The notes below the pieces were generated by a model. The model was not told where the DNA came from. It did not search any database and saw nothing but the letters and a program-made list of their open reading frames with translations. A DNA stretch of 64,000 bases from Mycobacterium mantenii (GTDB lineage Bacteria; Actinomycetota; Actinomycetes; Mycobacteriales; Mycobacteriaceae): assembly GCF_010731775.1 (NCBI RefSeq), contig NZ_AP022590.1:5952001-6016000 (forward strand), given 5' to 3'. Position 1 is the first letter of the stretch; every line of letters starts with the position of its first letter. This document shows positions 54,662-61,644 of the stretch, piece by piece. The position numbers and the translations under genes were made by a program.

Positions 54662-56059
54662 TCAGATGACGACGACGCCCTCGGCGACGCCGATGGCCCG
54701 CAGGTCGCGGTACCAGCGTTCGACGGGATGCTCTTTCGTGTAACCATGGCCGCCGAGCAGCTGAACACCGTCCAGGCCGATCTGCATGCCCTTGTCGGCA
54801 CCAAGCCGCTTGGCCAGCGCCGCCTCGCGGATGAACGGCAGACCCTGCTCGGCGCGCGCCGCGCCGCGCCAGGTGATAAGCCGCAGCCCATCCAATTCGA
54901 TGGCGATGTTGGCGCACATGAAGGCGACCGCCTGCCGGTGGGCGATCGGCTCACCGAAGGCCTGGCGTTCCTTCACGTACGGGACGACGTAGTCGAGCAC
55001 CGCGTGCGAGGTACCGACGGTCAGCGCCGCCCAGCCCAGCCGGGACAGCGCGATCGCCTCGGAGTAATCGGCGTCGGTCGCCTCGTCCTCACCGAGCCGG
55101 GCGCTCGCCGGCACCGTCACCCCGGAGAGTTCGACGTGACCCAGAGCCGCGGCGCGGATCCCCATGCTCGGATCCGCTTTCACGGTAAGGCCTTTGGTCG
55201 AGGATTCGACGATGAACAATGCCGGCTTGCCGTCCAGCTGCGCGCCGACGATGAAGACCTCGGCGTCGGCCGCGGCCGGGACCAACGACTTCACCCCGTC
55301 GAGGCGGTACCCGCTCGGGGTGCGCACCGCGGTGGTCTTGAGCCGGGTGGGGTCGAAGAGCGGTTGCGGTTCGGCGATGGCCACGCACGCCTGGGGCACG
55401 TTCTCACCGGCGAACGCGGGCAGGTAGGTGGCCTGCTGGTCGGCGCTGCCCCAATGGGTCAGCGCGGAGGCCACGCCCCCCGGGGCCAGCAGCGGCAGCG
55501 CCAGACCCATATCGCCGTAGGCCAGCGCCTCGGCGACCAGCACGTTGGTCACGCTGGATCGGTGCGCGGCGATGCCGTCGAAATCCTCGGGGATGTTGAT
55601 CGCGGTGATGCCCAGCTCGGCGGCCTTGGCGATCAAGTCGGGCGGATAGGTCGCCGCCTCGTCAGCTTCGTGTGCGGCGGGCCGCAGCACTTCCTCGGCG
55701 AAGTCGTCGAGCGTCTCGACGATCATCTTCTGCTCGTCGTCGGGCGTCAGGTCGAAGTAGTCCTTGCCGCTGGACTTGAGCCGGGTCGGCCCGCCGCGCA
55801 GGTTCTGGATCCGCTTGAACTCCCGCGAAGAAGTCGCGGCGGTGGAGAAGATCGTCTTCGTGCCATAGCGCAGGGCGCGGTTGAGCGGGTCACGCAGCTG
55901 GTATTTGTCCAGGAATTCCTGCCCGACGAGCGGGGTGATCAGCGCGATGGCGATGTCGACGCCGGTGCGCTTATGCGGTTGCAGCCCCACCGCGGACTTG
56001 TGGTCGCGCCGTTTGACGCGGGTGCGGGCGGATGTCTGTTGAGAACCGGAACCGGTCAT
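54662..56059 (-). CDS. fadE24: Acyl-CoA dehydrogenase FadE24
   Basis: A 465-residue acyl-CoA dehydrogenase with an N-terminal extension of about 95 basic residues before the dehydrogenase fold (DLTPDDEQKMIVETLDDFAE). Core features: LAEALAYGDMGLALPLLAPG in part, GYRLDGVKSLVPAAADAEVF, RLGWAALTVGTSHAVLDYV and HRQAVAFMCANIAIELDGLR. It matches Rv3139, a gene known to be induced by isoniazid. ATG 56059 is chosen; the frame is open to 56086. A perfect 30-bp palindrome ends 37 bp upstream, so a dedicated repressor is likely. Confidence 0.92.
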   Translation of the reverse strand: MTGSGSQQTSARTRVKRRDHKSAVGLQPHKRTGVDIAIALITPLVGQEFLDKYQLRDPLNRALRYGTKTIFSTAATSSREFKRIQNLRGGPTRLKSSGKDYFDLTPDDEQKMIVETLDDFAEEVLRPAAHEADEAATYPPDLIAKAAELGITAINIPEDFDGIAAHRSSVTNVLVAEALAYGDMGLALPLLAPGGVASALTHWGSADQQATYLPAFAGENVPQACVAIAEPQPLFDPTRLKTTAVRTPSGYRLDGVKSLVPAAADAEVFIVGAQLDGKPALFIVESSTKGLTVKADPSMGIRAAALGHVELSGVTVPASARLGEDEATDADYSEAIALSRLGWAALTVGTSHAVLDYVVPYVKERQAFGEPIAHRQAVAFMCANIAIELDGLRLITWRGAARAEQGLPFIREAALAKRLGADKGMQIGLDGVQLLGGHGYTKEHPVERWYRDLRAIGVAEGVVVI

Positions 56060-56095
56060 TTTCAGCAGCCTCAGGTCGTTGGGCAATGCGGATAT

Positions 56096-56125
56096 CCCCG
56101 ATCTTACTCCGGAGTAAGATCGGGG
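56096..56125. promoter_or_regulatory. Perfect 30-bp palindrome upstream of fadE24
   Basis: Two 15-bp arms with no spacer; the core is TTACTCCGGAGTAA and the outer parts are CCCCGATC and GATCGGGG. It lies 37 bp before the fadE24 ATG and 20 bp after the hisN stop. No T-tract follows in either direction, so an operator is more likely than a terminator. Confidence 0.75.
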
Positions 56126-56144
56126 AGAACACTTGTTAACTAAT

Positions 56145-56933
56145 TCACACGGCGGCGGCCGCGAGGCGGCCGAGTACTTGCTGGTGCAGCAGGCCGTTGG
56201 TGGCCACGGCGCTGCCGCGATGCGGTCCAGGTGTGCCGTCCAACGCCGTCAGCGTCCCACCGGCTTCGCGCACCAGGATGTCGAGCGCCGCGAGGTCCCA
56301 TACCGACACTTCCGGTTCGGCGGCGATGTCGACGGCCCCTTCGGCGAGGAGGCAATAGGACAGAAAGTCGCCGAAGGCACGCACCCGCCACACCTCGTCG
56401 GTCAGCGCGATGAATCGGTCCCGGACGCCGAGCTGCGCCCATCCCGACAGGCTGGAGAACGAAAGGCTTGCCGAATTGAGTTGTGCCACCGAGGAAACCG
56501 AGAGGCGACGGGCGGGCGCACCGTGGACCGTCACGAAGGCGCCCTGACCGCGCGCGGCCCACCACCGGCGCTGCAACGCCGGGGCGCTGACGGCGCCGAC
56601 GACGGGGACGCCGTCTTGCAGCAACGCGATCAGACTGGCCCACACCGGCACCCCGCGGACGAAGTTCTTGGTGCCGTCGATCGGGTCGATGATCCACTGT
56701 CGCCCGGTGAAGGAGGTGTCGCCGCCGAACTCCTCGCCGACGATGCTGTCGTCCGGCCGTTCGCGCGCGAGCACCTCGCGCAGCTCGGTCTCGACCGCGC
56801 GATCGGCGTCGGTCACCGGCGTCAGGTCGGGCTTGGTGTCGACGCGCAGGTCCAGCGCACCGAATCGGGCGGAAGTCAACGTGTCTGCGCGGTCGGCCAG
56901 CGTCAGTGCCAGCGCCAGATCGTCGTGACTCAT
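56145..56933 (-). CDS. hisN: Histidinol-phosphatase (inositol monophosphatase family)
   Basis: A 262-residue Mg-dependent phosphatase. The family motifs are present: [13 protein letters not shown], the metal Glu in IVGEEFGG, the core [15 protein letters not shown] and the C-terminal [19 protein letters not shown]. tuberculosis Rv3137, in the same place, is a histidinol-phosphate phosphatase that completes the penultimate dephosphorylation step of histidine synthesis; the ortholog call is by sequence pattern and synteny. It is divergent from the small membrane-protein gene (23 bp). Confidence 0.9.
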   Translation of the reverse strand: MSHDDLALALTLADRADTLTSARFGALDLRVDTKPDLTPVTDADRAVETELREVLARERPDDSIVGEEFGGDTSFTGRQWIIDPIDGTKNFVRGVPVWASLIALLQDGVPVVGAVSAPALQRRWWAARGQGAFVTVHGAPARRLSVSSVAQLNSASLSFSSLSGWAQLGVRDRFIALTDEVWRVRAFGDFLSYCLLAEGAVDIAAEPEVSVWDLAALDILVREAGGTLTALDGTPGPHRGSAVATNGLLHQQVLGRLAAAAV

Positions 56934-56956
56934 GTGAGCAGTCCTACCATGGCGTC

Positions 56957-57331
56957 GTGTGGGAATTCGGTCTGCTGCTCCTGTTGATGGCCGTATTGGC
57001 CGTATTTCTCGTCCAGCGGTTCGTTCCGCGGGGCCCGCGCGGTGAGCTGCTGAGCGGCACGCTGCTGGTGACCGGAATCAGCCCCCGCCCGGACGCCACC
57101 GGCGAGCAGTTCGTCACCATCGCCGGCGTGATCAATGGGCCCACCGTCAACGAACACGCGGTGTATCAGCGCATGGCCGTCGACGTGAACCAGTGGCCGA
57201 CCATCGGCCAGCTGTTTCCGGTGGTCTATTCGCCGAAGAACCCGGACAACTGGAGATTTGCTCCCCCGGCACCGCCTGCGGCACCCGGGCCGCCTGCGCC
57301 ACCCGAATCGCCGCAGCCGCCCGCCTCCTGA
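56957..57331 (+). CDS. Small membrane protein (Rv3136A-like)
   Basis: A 124-residue protein. An N-terminal hydrophobic helix (residues 4-20, [17 protein letters not shown]) anchors it; then follow a soluble beta-rich part ([20 protein letters not shown]) and a Pro-rich tail ([16 protein letters not shown]). The GTG at 56957 is the best start, lying 23 bp from the divergent hisN; no good ribosome-binding site is seen. It lies between hisN and a PPE gene, where M. tuberculosis has Rv3136A. Its stop is 4 bp from the stop of the convergent PPE gene. Function unknown. Confidence 0.75.
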   Translation: MWEFGLLLLLMAVLAVFLVQRFVPRGPRGELLSGTLLVTGISPRPDATGEQFVTIAGVINGPTVNEHAVYQRMAVDVNQWPTIGQLFPVVYSPKNPDNWRFAPPAPPAAPGPPAPPESPQPPAS

Positions 57332-57335
57332 GCGG

Positions 57336-58424
57336 TCAACCGGCCGCGGGCGGACGCGCCATCACCATGATCCGCCTGCCGTAGCGGGGGACCACAAGCG
57401 TCGCGCGCCTGACCGTCCCGCCCGGGATACCGGGGATGCCGGGCGTCCCGGACCCGGTTCGGCCGACCGCTTCGGTCACCGCCAGGTCGGACAGGCCGCC
57501 GCCCGGCAATGCCGACACGGAGTTGCCGGTCGCGCTGGCCCAGCCGGCGGGCACCGACATGGGTCCGATCCGCCCGGCGCGGGCGAGCACCGCGTTGACG
57601 TTGCCCAGGCCCGATGTGGCGACGCTGAGCGCGGGCGCCTTGGGGAACGCGGCCGGAACCGCCGCGAGGTTCGGCAAGATGCCCAAGTTCTTGTCCGCCT
57701 GAATGATTCCGGAAGGGATCCCCTCCGTCGTGAAGATGGCCCTGAACGCGGTCGAAGCCCCCTGGATGGTGTCAAAGATCCGGAACAACTGCGACGACGA
57801 ACCGGCTGCCGAGGAAGCGACCTGCGAGCCCGAGTTCGACCCGGCGCTGCTGGCGTGGGCTTGCGCGACGGCTGCCTGCTGGGCCAGCACGCCGTTCGCG
57901 TTGGTGGTTTGGCGCGGCGAGGAAAACGGCGAAAACTGCACCGCCGCAGCCGAACCTGCTGAGTAGCTGTACATTGCGGCGGCGTCCTGCGCCCAGTATT
58001 CGGCGTACTGGGCCTCGGTGGCCGCGATGGCCGCGGTGTTCTGGCCGAAGAAGTTCGTTGCCACCAGCATCGCCAACTGGGTGCGGTTGGCCGCGACCAC
58101 GGGTGGGGGCACGGTCATGGCATGCGCCAATTCGTAGGCCGCCGCGGCCGCCCGAGCCTGCATCGCGGTCTGCTGTGCACGTTCGGCGGTCGTATACAGC
58201 CACGCCGCGTATGGCGCTGCGCTGGCCGCCATCGCCTGGGACGCCGCCCCCTGCCAGTGCAGGCCCGTCAGGCCGGACAGCACCGATTCGTAGACCGCGG
58301 CCGTGATGCCCAACTCGGCCGAGAGCGAGTCCCAGCTTCCCGCGGCGGCCAGCAGCGAGCCCGAACCGGGGCCTGCGTACATCCGGCCGGAGTTCACCTC
58401 TGGCGGAAGAAAGCCGAAATCCAT
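57336..58424 (-). CDS. PPE family protein, SVP subfamily (PPE51 locus)
   Basis: A 362-residue PPE protein. The N-terminal PPE domain (about 175 residues) starts MDFGFLPPEVNSGRMYAGPG and has the WxG-like motif in LHWQGAASQAM. The C-terminal part has the SVP motif (IGPMSVPAGWA near residue 292) and ends in the conserved PRYGRRIMVMARPPAAG. PPE proteins are exported by type VII secretion, usually ESX-5. It is in the position of Rv3136 (PPE51, linked to nutrient uptake across the outer membrane), next to Rv3136A and hisN. No PE partner is adjacent. Confidence 0.9.
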   Translation of the reverse strand: MDFGFLPPEVNSGRMYAGPGSGSLLAAAGSWDSLSAELGITAAVYESVLSGLTGLHWQGAASQAMAASAAPYAAWLYTTAERAQQTAMQARAAAAAYELAHAMTVPPPVVAANRTQLAMLVATNFFGQNTAAIAATEAQYAEYWAQDAAAMYSYSAGSAAAVQFSPFSSPRQTTNANGVLAQQAAVAQAHASSAGSNSGSQVASSAAGSSSQLFRIFDTIQGASTAFRAIFTTEGIPSGIIQADKNLGILPNLAAVPAAFPKAPALSVATSGLGNVNAVLARAGRIGPMSVPAGWASATGNSVSALPGGGLSDLAVTEAVGRTGSGTPGIPGIPGGTVRRATLVVPRYGRRIMVMARPPAAG

Positions 58425-58516
58425 GGTCTTACAGCTCTATGAGCTGCGTAAAACGAGACTGCTCGCGCCGAACGGTTTCGCTTGTGGCCGAGGGCAGTTG
58501 GCGGATTACCGGCACG

Positions 58517-59701
58517 TCACCCGGCGGCTGGCGGGCGGGGCATCACGGTGAGCCGCACGCCGTAGCGGGGCGGGACACCCGCGCCGGCGGATCGCGCGGC
58601 ACCGCCGCCGGGCATGCCGGGGTAGCCGGGATACCCGGACGCCATCGGCTCCTCGGTCCCCGGCAGCGTGGTGAAGCCGGCGGGTTCCAACGGCGAGATG
58701 TGTGTGCTGGTGGGTGCGGCCCAGCTCGCGGGCACCGACATCGGCCCGATCGTGCCGGCGTGCGAGAGGGTCGCGGTGACCTTGCCCAGGCCCCCGCCGA
58801 GGCCCGATGTGGCGCCGCGCAGCGCCGGCGCCGCGAGCGCGGGAGCGAGATTGGCCGCGGCCGCCCCGGGCTTGGCGAGAATGCCCAAATTGTTCTCGGC
58901 CCCGATGATTCCGGACACGAACTGCTCCATGTTGTAGGGAGCGCTGAAGCCCAGGCCCGTCCCCTGAATGGCGTCAAGGACCCGGAAGGCGTTGCCATTG
59001 GCCGAGGCGGCCGACGAAAGGTCGTAGTAGTCGCCTGAGATGTTGTAGATGTTGCCCGCTGTGGTTTGCGGTTGCTGCGTGGACAACGGCGAAAACGTCT
59101 GTGCCGCGGCCTTAGTCACGCCCGCGTTGGTGTTGGCCGTGGCGACGGCGGCGTTCTGGGCGCCCACCCCGGACTCGTTGGTGGTCTTGTTCGCGGTGGC
59201 GAACCGGGGCAACTGCGTCGTCGCCGCCGTCGACGACACTGAGTAGCCGGCCATGGCGGCGGCGTCCTGCGCCCAGAAATCGGCGTACTGCGCCTCGGTA
59301 TCGGCGATGGCCGCGGTGTTCTGGCCCACGATGTTCGTCGCGACCAGAGATGCCAACAGGGTGCGGTTGGCGGCGATGACCGGTGGGGGCACCGTCATCG
59401 CATACGCCTGCTCGTAGGCCGCCGCGGCGGTCCGCGCCTGCATGGCCGTCTGCTTCGTCTGTTCCGCGGTCGCTTGCAGCCAGCCCATGTAGCGGGCGGC
59501 CGCGGACGCCATCGACGCGGCGGCGGGGCCGCGCCATTGCAGGTCCAGACCCGCAAGCACCGATTCGTACGACTCCGCGGTGGAGGCCAGCTCGGCCGAC
59601 ACCGCGTCCCAGCTTCCCGCGGCGGCCAGCAGCGAGGCCAACCCGGGGCCGGTGTACATCCGGGCAGAGTTGATTTCCGGTGGAAGAAAAGCCCATTCCA
59701 T
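58517..59701 (-). CDS. PPE family protein, SVP subfamily
   Basis: A 394-residue PPE protein paralogous to the one just downstream (92-bp gap). It starts MEWAFLPPEINSARMYTGPG, has LQWRGPAAASM as WxG-like motif, the SVP motif in IGPMSVPASWAAP near residue 320 and the end VPPRYGVRLTVMPRPPAAG. The middle region (TNTNAGVTKAAAQTFSP) is longer and Thr/Ala/Asn-rich. By my recollection of PPE51, its C-terminus is nearer to PPE51 than that of its neighbour, so the two may be products of tandem duplication. ATG 59701 has GAGGGGA upstream; the frame is open to 59818. Confidence 0.9.
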   Translation of the reverse strand: MEWAFLPPEINSARMYTGPGLASLLAAAGSWDAVSAELASTAESYESVLAGLDLQWRGPAAASMASAAARYMGWLQATAEQTKQTAMQARTAAAAYEQAYAMTVPPPVIAANRTLLASLVATNIVGQNTAAIADTEAQYADFWAQDAAAMAGYSVSSTAATTQLPRFATANKTTNESGVGAQNAAVATANTNAGVTKAAAQTFSPLSTQQPQTTAGNIYNISGDYYDLSSAASANGNAFRVLDAIQGTGLGFSAPYNMEQFVSGIIGAENNLGILAKPGAAAANLAPALAAPALRGATSGLGGGLGKVTATLSHAGTIGPMSVPASWAAPTSTHISPLEPAGFTTLPGTEEPMASGYPGYPGMPGGGAARSAGAGVPPRYGVRLTVMPRPPAAG

Positions 59702-60220
59702 GTGTGATACATCCCCTCGTAGAGCGATTTCGGGCAAACGCCACTGGCGCCGGCGCTTGCCGCATCGGCGTAGTTCTCGAATGTGGGCCGCTCCCGGATC
59801 CCCTTTGCAGGCCGGCAAAGCTCACCCCGCGTTGGGTTGGTAGGGCAGCCCGGTGCGGTCGCGTTGCTGCCGTCTCGCCGGGCAGCGTTGCGCTTAACGG
59901 GTTGGCGGAGCGTGCGCGCAGGGCATTACAAAAGACCTTCGGTTCTCGGGCCCTTCAAACGTCGCAGGTGCGGCCGATGCCTGCGGGGTTTTGCGTATTT
60001 CACGGCGCGGACCAGGCAGAATTTAGCGACCGTTCACTATGCGTTCATGTTTTGTTAACCAATCCCCAGCCGTAATTTACGCCTGTTTAACAACGAAAGT
60101 ATTTGAAAGTCTTGGTGTCTGGAGATCGCGGCAAGGTGCCTGCCGTCCGCCGATGCCGGTCGGCCCGCGCCGACGGCCTAGGCGGCCTTGGGCAGACCCG
60201 GTGGAAGGGTGCGCTCCTGG
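59702..60220. other. 519-bp gap: PPE promoter region, partly AT-rich
   Basis: No gene is supported. It lies upstream of the PPE pair and after the 3' end of the SPFH gene. The part at 60015-60120 is clearly AT-richer than anything around it (for example GTTCATGTTTTGTTAACC) and probably holds promoters or a transfer-derived patch. A stem CGCAGG/CCTGCG followed by GGGGTTTT lies around 59962-59990 and could act as a terminator for rightward transcription. Confidence 0.5.
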
Positions 60221-61018
60221 TCACTCGCGATGATTGAGGTTGTCGACCACACCCTGCAGCATCTCGGGATGCCGCAGGAACGGGGTGATGATGTCGACCG
60301 GCAGCGGAAAGACGACGGTCGAGTTCTGATCGGCCCCCAACTCCAACAGAGTCTGCAGGTAGCGCAGCTGCAGGGACGCCGGACTCTTCGACAGGGTCTC
60401 CGCGGCTTCGCGCAGCTCCTCGGATGCCTGCAGCTCCCCACGAGCGTTGATGACCTTCGCGCGGCGTTCGCGCTCGGCTTCGGCCTCGCGGGCCATCGCC
60501 CGCTGCATCGACTCCGGGATTTCGACGTCCTTGATCTCCACGACGCGCACCTGCACACCCCACGGCTCGGTCTGCTTCTCGATGATCGTGCGCAGATCGC
60601 TGTTGAGGTCCTCGCGATGCGCCAGCAGCGTGTCCAGGTCCGCCCGGCCCAGCAGCGAACGCAGCGTCGTCTGAGCGATCTGCGACGTCGCCACCGCGTA
60701 GTTCTCCACCGCCAGAATCGCTTTCAGTGGATCCATCACCTGAAACATCACGACGGCATTGACGCGCGCCGGCACGTTGTCCCGGGTGATCACCTCCTGC
60801 GGCGGAATGGTCAGCGTCACCAGGCGCTGGTCAACCCGAATCATCTTGTCCAGCAGCGGAATCAGAAAACGCAATCCGGGACCGTAGAGGGGGCGTGCGT
60901 GTCCCATCCGGAACACGACTCCGCGTTCGTACTCGCGCAGCACGGCCAGCGACCACGCCGCGAGCACCACAAGCAAAACAATCCCGGCGCAGATCAGGCC
61001 GATCACAAGGGCAATCAT
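60221..61018 (-). CDS. SPFH/band 7 (stomatin-like) protein
   Basis: A 265-residue membrane protein. One N-terminal helix (residues 2-25, IALVIGLICAGIVLLVVLAA) is followed by the SPFH domain (AVLREYERGVVFRMGHARPL, GLRFLIPLLDKMIRVD, VPARVNAVVMFQV) and a coiled-coil-like helix rich in Ala/Glu/Arg (AMAREAEAERERRAKVI). Such proteins scaffold or protect membrane complexes and regulate proteolysis. The ATG at 61018 overlaps the stop of the upstream membrane protein (ATGA), so it is co-expressed with the nitric oxide reductase. Confidence 0.9.
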   Translation of the reverse strand: MIALVIGLICAGIVLLVVLAAWSLAVLREYERGVVFRMGHARPLYGPGLRFLIPLLDKMIRVDQRLVTLTIPPQEVITRDNVPARVNAVVMFQVMDPLKAILAVENYAVATSQIAQTTLRSLLGRADLDTLLAHREDLNSDLRTIIEKQTEPWGVQVRVVEIKDVEIPESMQRAMAREAEAERERRAKVINARGELQASEELREAAETLSKSPASLQLRYLQTLLELGADQNSTVVFPLPVDIITPFLRHPEMLQGVVDNLNHRE

Positions 61019-61641
61019 GTGGTGTTGTCCTCCTTGCTCTTCCAACCGCCCCAGCGCGTGGAGTACCGGTCGATTGCGGCGGCCACTTGGTCTTCGATCG
61101 CGGTGCGGTGCGGCAGGTGCTCGGGCGCGTTGGACGGAGTGTTCCACAGGTGGCGGGCCAGCGGCGCTCCGAGCAGCGCGACCAACAGCACGGTGGCCAC
61201 GAGGACCAGCGCGTCGGCGGGGGAGTGGTTGGCGATCAATGTGGCCAGCGGCAAGACGATTCCCAATGCGGCCACGCAGCAGGCGATCCCGCGGTGAAAC
61301 CGCCCGGCGTCCGAATGCGGCCAGGGGTCGACCTCGCGGCTTATCTCACGCCCGTGCTCGGAGGACGTGCAGTCCGATTTGACGGGACAGCTGTTGCAGA
61401 CCACCGGCAATGCGCGATACCGCATGACTCGATGTTTGGGATCGAACGAGGTCGGCCACAGCCAATGATCCTGCGAACAGATCCATGCATCATGGTCGGT
61501 CCGGTAGGTGAATTGTCCTGTGCGCCAGCGCGCCGCATGCGCCGAAGCCCGCCGGGCCATCGCGTCGAAACTCCAGCCGACGGCTAGCAAAGCCAGGGAA
61601 TACCCGGCGACCATCCACACCGAGGAAGTCGGCGCAGTCAC
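61015..61641 (-). CDS. Membrane protein of the nitric oxide reductase operon
   Basis: A 208-residue protein with hydrophobic segments near residues 8-25 and 115-160 (FHRGIACCVAALGIVLPL, ALVLVATVLLVALLGAPL). The loop between has HDAWICSQDHWLWP and CNSCPVKSDCTSSEHG, three Cys in a CxxC-x5-C arrangement with nearby His, which might bind metal. The GTG at 61641 is 3 bp after the nitric oxide reductase stop, and its own stop overlaps the SPFH gene (ATGA). I do not recognise the family; an accessory or assembly role for the reductase is inferred from the operon. Confidence 0.75.
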   Translation of the reverse strand: MTAPTSSVWMVAGYSLALLAVGWSFDAMARRASAHAARWRTGQFTYRTDHDAWICSQDHWLWPTSFDPKHRVMRYRALPVVCNSCPVKSDCTSSEHGREISREVDPWPHSDAGRFHRGIACCVAALGIVLPLATLIANHSPADALVLVATVLLVALLGAPLARHLWNTPSNAPEHLPHRTAIEDQVAAAIDRYSTRWGGWKSKEDNTT

Positions 61642-61644
61642 CGG

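Noticed and set aside
56096..56125. Rho-independent terminator for hisN
   Set aside because: The stem is perfect but has no loop and no T-tract in either direction; operator is the better reading.
54632..56143. 503-codon plus-strand frame opposite fadE24
   Set aside because: Antisense shadow; the minus strand carries a full acyl-CoA dehydrogenase with conserved motifs.
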